From the NCBI GenBank assembly GCA_020632795.1, contig JACKEV010000021.1, forward strand, positions 124,001 to 188,000: DNA of 64,000 nucleotides, written 5' to 3'. The translations under genes were made by a program, and so were the position numbers. The notes beneath the pieces were generated by a model that searched no databases, was not told where the DNA came from, and saw nothing but the letters and a program-made list of their open reading frames with translations. Shown piece by piece: positions 24,926-33,284 of this stretch. The DNA comes from Alphaproteobacteria bacterium. GTDB taxonomy: Bacteria > Myxococcota_A > UBA796 > CAJQPC01. Within the stretch, counting starts at the first letter, position 1; every line of letters starts with the position of its first letter.

Positions 24926-26401
24926 TCAGGGCTGCAGCGGCTCCCCCTCGAAGTCCCCGCCTGCGTAGATCCCCACCTTCCGCCCGGCGTCGGAGCCCGC
25001 GAGGTTGCAGTTGACGATGGTCCCGTACACCAGGCCGGTGTTGTCGGTGTAGATGCAGAAGTCGTCGGCGACGTTGTGCAGGCGGGCGGGCCAGCGGGCC
25101 TCGTAGCCGCCCTGGTCGTAGGGCTCGAGGTCCCACTGCTGCTCGGCGCGGCCGGGCTCGCAGTCCTCGGCGGTGACCGTCCAGGGGCCGATGCCGATAC
25201 CGCGCTGGCTCATGCACTGATCGTTGGCGCGGCTCTTGAGGCCCAGGTGGCCCCCGTCCTCGAAGACCTCCCACTGCTGGCGGCGGTCGGTGGGGTCGCA
25301 GTCGCTGGTGGACTCCACGTCGCTGGACCCCAGGATGAGGCAGCGCTCGCCGTGCTTGAACTGGACCAGCACGAAGTCGACGTGGTCGTCGCAGGCGTCG
25401 CCCAGGCCGTCCTCGTCGATGTCCTCCTGGAGGGGGTTGGCGTCGTCGGGGCAGTTGTCCTCGGCGTCCTCGATGCCGTCGGCGTCGGCGTCGAACTCGG
25501 GGGGCTCGTCGCCGGGCTCGGGGCAGATGGCGCCGTGGCAGGTCCAGTCGGGGAAGTCGTACTGGATCATCGCGGCGGCCGGGGCGCAGACCTCGTCGTC
25601 CAGGGGGTCGTCGGTGCAGCCGGCGGCGAAGCCCCCGCCGCTGCGGGCGGCGTCGGCGATGTCGATGCGGGACTCCACCCGGCCGACGAAGTCCCCGGAG
25701 AGGTCCAGGGTGCCTGACTCGAAGCCGTTGCCGTCGAAGTCGGTGTCCACGGTGATGACGCCGTCGAGGGTCAGCGAGACCTCCAGCGGCAGCGTGGCGG
25801 CCTCGTCCTGGAACCAGGGGTCGGCGGCGTAGTCGTGGACGTCGACGGTCGCGCTGGCCTCGCAGCCGGCGTAGGTGAACGTGCTGATGGCGCGCAGGCC
25901 GCTGAGGCCGACGTCCCAGTCCACCCGGCCCCCGCCGCAGCCCGTGGACCACTGGCCGGTGCCCGAGGGGTTCTCACAGCCGTTCATCCGGCACTGGAGG
26001 TCGTCCTTGATGGCGACGAAGGCGCGGACCAGCTCGTCGTTGCTCCACAGCACCACCGGGCCGTCCTGCACCGCGCAGCCGGGGGACTCCACGAGGTAGT
26101 TGGCGCTGTCGGTCTGCGCGCCGCCGTCCCAGGCGATGGTCAGGACCACGAAGCCGCAGGGCAGGAGCACCGCGCGGCTGTCGGTGAGCGGGTTGGCGCA
26201 GTCGCCGCCCGCCCAGTCCGGGGCGGCGCCGTCGGTGGTGAAGCAGATGAGCGGCTCGTCGTCCAGGCCGACGATGGTGACGGTGGGGTCGTCGCTGGTC
26301 AGGGTGGTGTCGCTCGGCGGGTCGAAGTGGTCGTCGACGGGGCGGACGACCTCGTCGCCGCAGGCGGCGAGCAGCAGGGGCAGGGCGGTGAGGCGCGGCA
26401 T
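24926..26401 (-). CDS. lipoprotein with thrombospondin-type-3-like repeat and ricin-B-like lectin domain
   Basis: 491 residues from ATG at 26401; lipobox LAAC. Near residues 30-100 is a segment like chitobiase/FN3-associated domains (LICFTTDGAAPDWAGGDC). An Asp-rich calcium-type repeat follows (DNCPDDANPLQEDIDEDGLG) near residue 330. The C-terminal 130 residues carry the QxW signatures of ricin-type beta-trefoil lectins (RRQQWEV, EQQWDLEP) and several cysteines. Probably a surface-exposed carbohydrate-binding lipoprotein. It precedes no obvious partner; the Asp/Thr-rich lipoprotein at 26477 lies just upstream on the same strand. Confidence 0.8.
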   Translation of the reverse strand: MPRLTALPLLLAACGDEVVRPVDDHFDPPSDTTLTSDDPTVTIVGLDDEPLICFTTDGAAPDWAGGDCANPLTDSRAVLLPCGFVVLTIAWDGGAQTDSANYLVESPGCAVQDGPVVLWSNDELVRAFVAIKDDLQCRMNGCENPSGTGQWSTGCGGGRVDWDVGLSGLRAISTFTYAGCEASATVDVHDYAADPWFQDEAATLPLEVSLTLDGVITVDTDFDGNGFESGTLDLSGDFVGRVESRIDIADAARSGGGFAAGCTDDPLDDEVCAPAAAMIQYDFPDWTCHGAICPEPGDEPPEFDADADGIEDAEDNCPDDANPLQEDIDEDGLGDACDDHVDFVLVQFKHGERCLILGSSDVESTSDCDPTDRRQQWEVFEDGGHLGLKSRANDQCMSQRGIGIGPWTVTAEDCEPGRAEQQWDLEPYDQGGYEARWPARLHNVADDFCIYTDNTGLVYGTIVNCNLAGSDAGRKVGIYAGGDFEGEPLQP

Positions 26402-26476
26402 CGAAGGGCTCCCGAGGGCAGAGCGATCCTGCACCGCAGGGGCGGGTTGGCGCAATGGCGGAGTGCGCTTGGGCGA

Positions 26477-26815
26477 TCAGCGGGCGCCGGTGTCCGCGGA
26501 GTCGTCGGTGGTGCCGGAGTCGTCGGTGGTGCCGGAGTCGTCGGCGGCGCCGGAGTCGTCGGTGGCGCCGGAGTCGTCTGTGGCGCCGGAGTCGTCGGCG
26601 GAGGACGTGTCGTCCGTCGCGCCGGTGTCATCGGCACTTCCGGTGTCGTCCGCGCTGCCGGTGTCGTCGCCGCCGGTGTCGCCGGGGATCACCGTCGGCG
26701 GCACGTCGTCCACGCAGTCCTCGCCGACCGCGTGCTGGCCCTCTTCACAGAGGACGACGTCCTGGAGGCCGCAGGCCGCCACGAGGGAGAGCAGAGGGAG
26801 GAGATTCGGTCGCAT
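26477..26815 (-). CDS. small repeat-stalk lipoprotein
   Basis: 112 residues from ATG at 26815 (an ATG three codons earlier at 26824 is possible). Lipobox VAAC, then a short cysteine-containing part (LCEEGQHAVGEDCVDD), then ten tandem 6-residue units of the form DDSGAT/DDTGSA up to the end. Such low-complexity acidic stretches usually act as flexible stalks behind the lipid anchor, but here nothing follows the stalk. It could be a degraded lipoprotein, a short surface spacer, or the stump of a longer gene. It lies 75 bp upstream of the lectin lipoprotein and may share its transcript. Confidence 0.7.
   Translation of the reverse strand: MRPNLLPLLSLVAACGLQDVVLCEEGQHAVGEDCVDDVPPTVIPGDTGGDDTGSADDTGSADDTGATDDTSSADDSGATDDSGATDDSGAADDSGTTDDSGTTDDSADTGAR
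26489..26668. repeat. ten tandem 18-bp units encoding DDSGAT-type repeats
   Basis: Ten head-to-tail units of 18 bp, in frame, at the 3' end of the small lipoprotein gene. The five or six copies nearest 26489 are the most alike, down to third codon positions, which suggests recent slippage or unequal exchange. Confidence 0.85.
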
Positions 26816-26853
26816 GGAGGGCACCCGGTCCTGGGAGTAGTTATCGTGCGCCG

Positions 26854-28998
26854 ATGCGTCCCGCGACCCCGACCCTGCGCGCGCTCCTCGTGCTGATGGT
26901 CGCCTCAGGGGCCGCCGCCCTGAGCTACGAGGTGCTCTGGATGCGCCGGTTCGCGCTGCTGTTCGGCGGCGGCGCGGTGGCGGTCACCCTGACCGTGGCG
27001 ACCCTGTTCGGGGGGCTGGGGCTGGGCGGGCTCCTGGGCGGCCGCGCGCGCGTCCGCGATCCGGCGCGGGCCTACGCCCGGCTGGAGGGTGGGGCTGCGG
27101 CCTGGGCGGTGGCGATGCCCTGGATGCTCACCGCGCTCACCCCCTGGGTGCGGGCGAACGAGGGCCTCGGCGTGCAGGCGGCGGTCGTCGCCGCGCTCGC
27201 GGGCCCCCCGGCCGTCGCGCTGGGGGCCACCCTGCCCGTGCTCGCCCGGAGCCTGGACCGCCGGGAGGCGGTGGCCTCGCTCTACGCCGCGAACACCACG
27301 GGCGCGGTGGCCGGGGTGCTGGCGGTGCCGGCGGTGCTGCTGCCGCTGCTCGGGGTGCGCGGGGCCGAGCTGCTCGCGGCGGGCACCGGGGGGTTGATCG
27401 CGCTGGTGGCCTGGCGGCTGGGGCCCTTCCCCGTGGTCGACGCGCCCCCCACCGAGGCGCGGGCGCGGCGCCGCCCCTTGATCGCCGTGGGGCTGGCCGG
27501 CCTGGCTGCGATGGCGCTGGAGGTGGCCTGGACCCGCCTGGCGGCGGTGCTGCTGGGCCCCTCCATCCACGCTTTCGCCTGGGTGCTGGCGGTGTTCCTG
27601 GCCGGGATCGCCCTGGGGGCGGGGCTGGGGCGGCGGCTGACGGGGCCCCGGGTGCTGTCCGGGGCGCTGGGGGCGATGGGCGTGCTGGCCCTGATCGGCG
27701 CCCAGGCCTACGGGCAGGCGCCCCTGTGGCTGGCGGGGCTGTACGGGCGGCTGGGGCCCTCGGGCATGGGGCTTGTGGAGGCGAGCCTGGCGGCGGTCAC
27801 GATGGGCGGGGCGCCGGTGGCCTCCGGCGTGGTGTTCGCGCGGGCCCTGGCCGAGGCCGGCGGGGGCGCGGGGCGGGCGACGGGGCGGGTCTACAGCGTC
27901 AACACCCTGGCCGGCGTGGTGGGCTCGGCCGCGACGGGGCTGTGGCTGCTGCCCTGGCTGGGGGTGCAGGGGGTGGTGGCGCTGGCGGCGACGCTGTGCG
28001 CGGCGGGGGCGGCGCTGCTCGGGCGGCAGCCCACCTGGATCCTCGCCTGCGCGGTGCTGGTCTACGTGGCGCCGGACTGGGACGGCAAGCTCTACGCCGT
28101 GGGCGTGTACAACCGGGTCTCCGACCTGGGGGACCGCAGCCCCGAGGCGGTGCGGGCCTTCGCGGAGGAGGGCTGGGGGCTGGTGTCCTACGCCGACGGG
28201 CGCACGGCCGCGGTGGCGGTGGGGCGCTCCGAGCGCACCGGCAACGTGTGGCTCTCCATCAACGGCAAGGTGGACGCCTCCACGGGGGAGGACATGCCCA
28301 CCCAGGTGCTCTCCGGGCAGCTCCCGGTGCGCATGGTCCGGGACCCGGCGCGGGCGCTGGTGGTCGGCCTGGCCTCGGGGGTGACCGCCGGGGCGGTGCT
28401 CGACGAGCCCGGGGTCGAGGCGCTGACGGTCGTGGAGCTGGAGGAGGAGGTCGTCGCCGCCAGCCACCACTTCGACCACGTCAACGGCCGCCCGCTGGAG
28501 GACCCGCGCACCACGCTGCTCGTCCGGGACGCCCGCGCGGTGCTCGCCCAGGACGGCCCGCCCTTCGACGTCATCGTCTCCGAGCCCTCCAACCCCTGGA
28601 TCACCGGGGTCTCCAACCTGTTCACCTTGGAGTACTGGCAGCTCGGGCGGGCGCGGCTGGCCCCGGGCGGGGCGTTCTGCCAGTGGGTCCAGATCTACGG
28701 GCTGCACCCCGACCACCTGCGCTCCCTGGTGGCCACGTTCACGCAGGTCTTCCCGGAGGCCTGGCTGTTCGAGCCCATCCCCGGCGCGGACCTGCTGCTC
28801 ATCGGGGGAGAGGGCCTGAGCGTCGACGACCTCCCGCTGGGGCCGCGGCTGGACCCGGCGGGGGTTCGCCGGCTGGGGCTTGGGGCACCGCTGAACACCG
28901 ACGACCACCCCCGGGTGGAGCTGGGGGCGCCGCGGTCGATCCACCTGGCCACGGCGGAGGCGAACGAGGCGCTGCTGGACTGGGCAGCGGGGGGGTGA
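26854..28998 (+). CDS. fused membrane / spermidine-synthase-like protein
   Basis: 714 residues from ATG at 26854; the frame is open upstream but that part overlaps the repeat lipoprotein antisense. Residues 1-420 hold about a dozen hydrophobic segments and begin with ALSYEVLWMRRFALLFGG, typical of MFS-like spermidine synthase fusions. The C-terminal domain has the synthase fold: GLASGVTAGAVLD as SAM/dcSAM loop, VELEEEVVAAS, the DARAVLAQDGPPFDVIVSEP segment with the catalytic-type Asp region, and NPWITGVSNLFTLEYW. Such proteins are widespread in bacteria, often without proven polyamine activity. It may aminopropylate or methylate an unknown substrate at the membrane. Confidence 0.88.
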   Translation: MRPATPTLRALLVLMVASGAAALSYEVLWMRRFALLFGGGAVAVTLTVATLFGGLGLGGLLGGRARVRDPARAYARLEGGAAAWAVAMPWMLTALTPWVRANEGLGVQAAVVAALAGPPAVALGATLPVLARSLDRREAVASLYAANTTGAVAGVLAVPAVLLPLLGVRGAELLAAGTGGLIALVAWRLGPFPVVDAPPTEARARRRPLIAVGLAGLAAMALEVAWTRLAAVLLGPSIHAFAWVLAVFLAGIALGAGLGRRLTGPRVLSGALGAMGVLALIGAQAYGQAPLWLAGLYGRLGPSGMGLVEASLAAVTMGGAPVASGVVFARALAEAGGGAGRATGRVYSVNTLAGVVGSAATGLWLLPWLGVQGVVALAATLCAAGAALLGRQPTWILACAVLVYVAPDWDGKLYAVGVYNRVSDLGDRSPEAVRAFAEEGWGLVSYADGRTAAVAVGRSERTGNVWLSINGKVDASTGEDMPTQVLSGQLPVRMVRDPARALVVGLASGVTAGAVLDEPGVEALTVVELEEEVVAASHHFDHVNGRPLEDPRTTLLVRDARAVLAQDGPPFDVIVSEPSNPWITGVSNLFTLEYWQLGRARLAPGGAFCQWVQIYGLHPDHLRSLVATFTQVFPEAWLFEPIPGADLLLIGGEGLSVDDLPLGPRLDPAGVRRLGLGAPLNTDDHPRVELGAPRSIHLATAEANEALLDWAAGG

Positions 28999-29062
28999 GG
29001 GGAGCGGTCGCTTGAAGGGAGCGCGGGTCGTCGGCCCCTCCGAGGTGCTACCCTTTCAAACC

Positions 29063-29920
29063 ATGCGTCTCCTCTCCCCCCTCCGGGAGCGCGCGGTCAC
29101 GCGCCTGCAGTCCCTGCCGCGCATCGCCCGCAGCCGGCTGCTCGGGGGCGTCGTGGTCTCCGAGGACCTCGCGCTGGTCTCCACCGCCGGCTACCGGGTG
29201 GCCGCGACCCTGCACCGGCCGCGCCACGGGGGGCCGCACCCCGGCGTGCTGCTCTGCCCCGGCACCGACGCGCCGGGCTCGATCTTCCTGGGCTGGACCG
29301 AGCCGCTCAACGCCCCGGAGCTGGCCAGCCTGGGCTACGCGGTGCTCCACTTCGACCCGGCCGGCCGGGGGCAGAGCTGGGGGGAGGAGGACTACGGCGG
29401 CCCCGAGCACCAGGATGACGTCCGCGTGGCGCTCAAGGCCCTGCTGGCGCACCGGGCGGTCGACCCGGAGCGGGTGGTGGTCGTGTCCATCTCCCTGGGG
29501 CTCTCGATGGCGGTCGGGGCCCTGGCCCGCTGGCCCGACGCGCTGCCGGTCCGCGCCCTCATCGACTGGGAGGGCCCCTGCGACCGCGAGATCATCACCG
29601 CGGGCGGCACCCGCATGGCCCCGGCGATGGGGCGGCGGCTGGACGACGACTTCTACTGGCACCCGCGGGAGGGCGTTCGGCACGTCGGGCAGCTCCGGTG
29701 CGGCTACGTGCGGGTGCAGTCGTCGCGCGATCACGCCCAGCCCGGTGAGCTGCGGCACGCCGAGCGCATGATCCTGGCGGCCTCAGCGGGCGCGCTGCCC
29801 TGGTTCCGGCTAAACGAGCATGAACCGGGGGAGATCCCTTCGACTCCCCGCTGGACCCCTCCGGGCAGAAGCGCCGCCAATCGGGTGTTGCTGCACTGGA
29901 TCAAGAGGTTGTTGACGTGA
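29063..29920 (+). CDS. alpha/beta hydrolase (acetyl-xylan-esterase/dienelactone-hydrolase-like)
   Basis: 285 residues from ATG at 29063; a TTG at 29012 with a better ribosome-binding site (GAGGGGAG) would add 17 residues. The fold is visible in VLLCPGTDAPGSIFLGW, YAVLHFDPAGRGQSWG and the nucleophile elbow VSISLGLSMAVG, where the usual first Gly is Ser. The acid and His regions are less clear (SRDHAQPGELRHAERM). Substrate unknown. It overlaps the next gene by 4 bp. Confidence 0.75.
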   Translation: MRLLSPLRERAVTRLQSLPRIARSRLLGGVVVSEDLALVSTAGYRVAATLHRPRHGGPHPGVLLCPGTDAPGSIFLGWTEPLNAPELASLGYAVLHFDPAGRGQSWGEEDYGGPEHQDDVRVALKALLAHRAVDPERVVVVSISLGLSMAVGALARWPDALPVRALIDWEGPCDREIITAGGTRMAPAMGRRLDDDFYWHPREGVRHVGQLRCGYVRVQSSRDHAQPGELRHAERMILAASAGALPWFRLNEHEPGEIPSTPRWTPPGRSAANRVLLHWIKRLLT

Positions 29921-30420
29921 TCACGAGCTTGCTGATGGGCGCGGCGCTGGCCGCCCACCCCAAGATGATGGACCTCAAGGTCGTCGGCCCCGGCGACGCG
30001 GTGCTCTTGGAGGAAACCGTCGAGCTGCCCTACGACGGCGCCGAGCTGCCCGCCGACGTGGGCGGGGTGCCCTACCTCGTCACCCTGCGCACCGACACCC
30101 GGCACGACACGGTGATCGTCGAGGCGGTCATCTACCAGCTCAAGGGCGCCAAGCAGAAGCGCAAGGAGCAGGTGCGGCCCAAGCTCATCTTATACGAGGG
30201 CTACCCGGGCCATGTCGTGGTCAACTCCAAGGTGCCCCGGGGCTACGGGGGCCCCGATGTGGAGCAGCTCGACTGGGTCGTCGACGCCCAGTGGTACGAG
30301 AAGAAGCCCGAGGCGCCGCCCGCGCCCGTGGAGCCTGCGCCTGCGCCCGTCGAGCCGGCACCCGCCGAGCCCCTGGCGGAGCCCCCGGCGGAGCCCGCCC
30401 CGGACAGCGGCGGCGAGTAG
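29917..30420 (+). CDS. hypothetical exported protein with Pro/Ala/Glu-rich tail
   Basis: 167 residues from GTG at 29917, within the stop of the hydrolase gene. The first dozen residues (MITSLLMGAALAAHP) could be a short signal peptide. The body is beta-rich and charged (LKVVGPGDAVLLEETVELP, PYLVTLRTDTRHDTVIVEAV), and the last 40 residues are EAPPAPVEPAPAP-type repeats. No family recognised. The 3' end is 6 bp from the convergent MOSC gene. Confidence 0.65.
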   Translation: MITSLLMGAALAAHPKMMDLKVVGPGDAVLLEETVELPYDGAELPADVGGVPYLVTLRTDTRHDTVIVEAVIYQLKGAKQKRKEQVRPKLILYEGYPGHVVVNSKVPRGYGGPDVEQLDWVVDAQWYEKKPEAPPAPVEPAPAPVEPAPAEPLAEPPAEPAPDSGGE

Positions 30421-30426
30421 TCAGCG

Positions 30427-30963
30427 CTACAGCACCACCACCGCGTCGCCAGGGCAGACCTCGCCGTCCCGGACCACCCGGGCGTGGATGCCCCGCAGGC
30501 GCAGGGCCTTGTAGTCGGCGTGGGCGGTCAGCTTGAGGGCGGGGCCGCCGAAGCGCTCGCGGAACAGGGTGCAGCCGTCGTGGGGTTCGGCGGTGACCTC
30601 CAGCTCGGCGGTGCCCACGGCCAGGCGGACGCCGGCGGGCAGGTTGTCGAGGGAGAGGTCCAGCTCCACGAGCAGGTTGTCCCCGGGCAGGCTCAGGGGT
30701 TGGCCGTTGCAGATCAGCCCGGCGACGTCGGCCCGCATGAGGGTGACCTGGGCCTCGGGCATGCGCCTGCCCTGGGCCCAGCGGTCGCCCTCGACCCCGT
30801 CGGCGACGGTGAGCCGCGCCCGGGCGGGGGTGCGGCGAGCACCCTCCGGCAGCCGCGCGGTGACCAGGGCCACGCGCCCCTCGCGGAGCGGCGGCGGGGG
30901 CAGGGCCGCGAAGCCCGCGACGAGCTGGTCCCAGCTCAGGTGCCGGGTGGGGTCGGGGGTCAT
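30427..30963 (-). CDS. MOSC domain protein
   Basis: 178 residues. The MOSC pattern is present: ARLTVADGVEGDRWAQGRR, VTLMRADVAGLICNGQPLSL, GDNLLVELDLSLDNLPAG and the conserved cysteine in EPHDGCTLFRERFG, followed by LRGIHARVVRDGEVCPGDAV. MOSC domains bind sulfur or sulfur-carrier intermediates in molybdenum-cofactor-related or detoxification reactions. It is the last gene of the PilT-like/beta-helix operon and overlaps the beta-helix gene by 4 bp, which is an odd functional mix. Confidence 0.9.
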   Translation of the reverse strand: MTPDPTRHLSWDQLVAGFAALPPPPLREGRVALVTARLPEGARRTPARARLTVADGVEGDRWAQGRRMPEAQVTLMRADVAGLICNGQPLSLPGDNLLVELDLSLDNLPAGVRLAVGTAELEVTAEPHDGCTLFRERFGGPALKLTAHADYKALRLRGIHARVVRDGEVCPGDAVVVL

Positions 30964-32174
30964 GACGACAGCGTCGCGTCGGGCTCAGCCACCAGCTCCC
31001 CGTCGACCGCGCAGCCCACCAGCCGCAGCGCCGAGCGGTTGCGCGCCGCGCCCGCGCCGAGGCGGTTGTCCTTCAGGGTGCAGGCGTCGAGGGTGACCTC
31101 GGCGCTCAGGGAGGCCTCCACCCCCAGCCCGGTGTTGCCGGTGAGCTGGCAGCCCTGGGCCGCGACCCGGCCGCGCTCGGTGGCGCTCAGGGCGTGGGCC
31201 AGGTTGCCGGTCAGGCGGCAGCCCTCCAGGGTGAGGGCCGCGTCGCCGGTGACCCGCACCGCGCCCCCCAGGTTCTCGGTGACCAGCAGGTCGATGGCCT
31301 CGACCTTCGCGCGGTCGCCCACGGAGACGCCGATCTGCTGGCCTCCTCGGAAGACCCCTCGCTCCAGCTCGACCACGGCGTCGTCCTTCACGGTGAGCGC
31401 CGGGAGCAGGCAGCCGGTGACCTCCAGCTCCATGTAGGTGCCCCGGGCCTGCTCCTGGAGCAGCACGCCGCCCTTGTGGGACTCCTCGACGGTGAAGCCG
31501 TCGACGGTGGGGTCGGCCTGGCCGCGCACCTCCAGCCCGTCGAGGGTGGTGCGCTGGGCGAAGCAGCTGTACAGCTCGGGGCGGGACTGGCCGTGGATGA
31601 AGAAGCCGCCCGTGCCCGAGGCCACCACCGAGACCCCCACCAGCCGGGGGTGGGCGCTGGCGCCGATCTCGACTCCGGCGAACTGGCCGGAGATCACGGC
31701 CACCTGGGTGAAGGTGCCCCCGGCCTCCCCGGTGAACAGCAGGCCCGAGCCCCGCGCGGTGACCGTGAGGGTCTCCACGAGCGGCGCGGCGGTGTCCTGC
31801 ACGCTGAGGCCGTTCCGGCAGCCCACGATCTTGACCTGCTCGATGCGGGGCGTGGCGTCGCCGCCGCAGGCGATGGCGGTCTCGGCGACCTCGATCTCCA
31901 CCCCCTTGAGGTGGGGGCTGTCGCCCATGCACACGACGCCGTGGCCGTTGGGGTTCTCCACCCGGGTGTCGGTCAGCGTGACCGGGCCGCGCAGCCGCAT
32001 GACCACCGCGTCGGTGCCGGCGATGATGCCGCCGGTGATGGTGACGTTCCGGGTGGTGTCCAGGAAGCCGGTCTCGGTGCGGCCGGTGATCCGGACGGTG
32101 TCCCCGGGGCTGGAGGCCGCGAGGGCCGCGGCCAGGTTCGGGTGGTCCTGGGGCACGCGCAGGGTGTCGGGCAT
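30960..32174 (-). CDS. right-handed beta-helix repeat protein without signal peptide
   Basis: 404 residues, ATG at 32174 overlapping the preceding stop as TGATG. The whole protein is made of short strand-turn units of the parallel beta-helix type (VTITGGIIAGTDAVVMRLRG, VTLTDTRVENPNGHGVVCMG, LYSCFAQRTTLDGLEVRGQA, LTLEGCRLTGNLAHALSATE), resembling NosD/pectate-lyase-fold repeat proteins. The N-terminus MPDTLRVPQDHPNLAAAL is not a signal peptide, so the protein should stay in the cytoplasm, unusual for this fold. It is translationally coupled to a PilT-type ATPase upstream and a MOSC gene downstream. Function unknown. Confidence 0.8.
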   Translation of the reverse strand: MPDTLRVPQDHPNLAAALAASSPGDTVRITGRTETGFLDTTRNVTITGGIIAGTDAVVMRLRGPVTLTDTRVENPNGHGVVCMGDSPHLKGVEIEVAETAIACGGDATPRIEQVKIVGCRNGLSVQDTAAPLVETLTVTARGSGLLFTGEAGGTFTQVAVISGQFAGVEIGASAHPRLVGVSVVASGTGGFFIHGQSRPELYSCFAQRTTLDGLEVRGQADPTVDGFTVEESHKGGVLLQEQARGTYMELEVTGCLLPALTVKDDAVVELERGVFRGGQQIGVSVGDRAKVEAIDLLVTENLGGAVRVTGDAALTLEGCRLTGNLAHALSATERGRVAAQGCQLTGNTGLGVEASLSAEVTLDACTLKDNRLGAGAARNRSALRLVGCAVDGELVAEPDATLSS

Positions 32175-33226
32175 CAGAGCAGGTCCTTGAGGGTCTTGAC
32201 GTCGTTGGCGGCCGCGCGGGCGACGTCGGCGGAGATCAGGCCCTGCTCCAGGAAGGCCCGGATGGTGTGGTCCATGAGCTGCATGCCCGAGCCGCGCGCG
32301 GTCGACATCGTGTTGTGGAGCTGGTGGAGCTTGCCCTCGCGGATCTGGTTGCGGATCGCGCTGTTGGCGATGAGCAGCTCGCAGGCGAGCAGCCGCCCCA
32401 GGCCGTCGGCGCGGGGCAGGAGCTTCTGGGTGAGCACCGCCACCAGCGTGGACGCGAGCTGGGCCCGCACCTGGTTCTGCTGGTGGGCGGGGAAGACGTC
32501 CATGATGCGCGAGATGGTGCCCGGCGCCGAGGGGGTGTGGATGGTCGCGAGGACCAGGTGGCCCGTCTCGGCGGCGGTGATGGCGGTGGAGATGGACTCC
32601 AGGTCGCGCAGCTCGCCCACCGCGATGACGTCGGGGTCCTGGCGCAGGGCGTGCCGCAGCGCGGTCACGAAGTCGGGGGTGTCCTGGCCCACCTCGAGCT
32701 GCACGATCAGCCCCTGCTTGTGGGGGTGGCGGTACTCGATGGGGTCCTCGATGGTGATGATCTTGCGCCGCGCCCCGGAGTTGATGATGTCCAGCAGGGC
32801 GTTGAAGGTGGTGGTCTTGCCGTTGCCGGTGGGGCCGGTGACCAGGATGAGCCCGCTGTCCCGCATCGCGAGGCGGTTGAGGGCCTTGGGCACCCCCAGC
32901 TCGTCCAGGGCGAACAGGCGCTTGGCGGTGGACCGGATGGCCATCTCCAGCCCGCCCATCTGGGTGTAGACGTTGATGCGGAAGAAGCCCAGGTCCTCGA
33001 TCTCGCGGGAGAAGGAGAGCTGGTAGTCCTCGTGGAACCGCGCGAGCTGCTCGTCGGAGACCAGCTCGCGCACCAGGCGCTCGCAGTCCTCACGGGTGAG
33101 CGCAGGGCCCTTGATCAGCCGGATGCGGCCGTTGGTCCTCAGAGCCGGAGGGGCGCCGGCGGTGATGTGCAGGTCGGACGAGCCCTGCTTGACCACCATG
33201 CGGAGCAGGTTGATCATCGTGTACAT
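32174..33226 (-). CDS. PilT-type twitching motility ATPase
   Basis: 350 residues from ATG at 33226; the open frame beyond it is a shadow. Motifs of the type IV pilus retraction ATPase are intact: Walker A GPTGNGKTTT, Asp box IITIEDPIEY, Walker B with VGELRDLESISTAITAAETG, His box LATIHTPSA and the C-terminal AIRNQIREGKLHQL that marks PilT rather than PilB. N-terminal PAS-like segment SSDLHITAGAPPALRTNG. A cytosolic hexameric motor expected to power pilus retraction. No other pilus gene is in the window; instead it heads an operon with a beta-helix protein and a MOSC protein, so it may be a paralogue with a special task. Confidence 0.9.
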   Translation of the reverse strand: MYTMINLLRMVVKQGSSDLHITAGAPPALRTNGRIRLIKGPALTREDCERLVRELVSDEQLARFHEDYQLSFSREIEDLGFFRINVYTQMGGLEMAIRSTAKRLFALDELGVPKALNRLAMRDSGLILVTGPTGNGKTTTFNALLDIINSGARRKIITIEDPIEYRHPHKQGLIVQLEVGQDTPDFVTALRHALRQDPDVIAVGELRDLESISTAITAAETGHLVLATIHTPSAPGTISRIMDVFPAHQQNQVRAQLASTLVAVLTQKLLPRADGLGRLLACELLIANSAIRNQIREGKLHQLHNTMSTARGSGMQLMDHTIRAFLEQGLISADVARAAANDVKTLKDLL

Positions 33227-33284
33227 GAGGGGCTCATAGCCCGTCGCTCCGGTCCCCGCCCAGGCCGGAGGAGGAGGTCCTCCC

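Noticed and set aside
26489..26668. Regular 18-bp repeats considered as a CRISPR array
   Set aside because: No spacers; the units are contiguous, in frame and code for DDSGAT-type residues.
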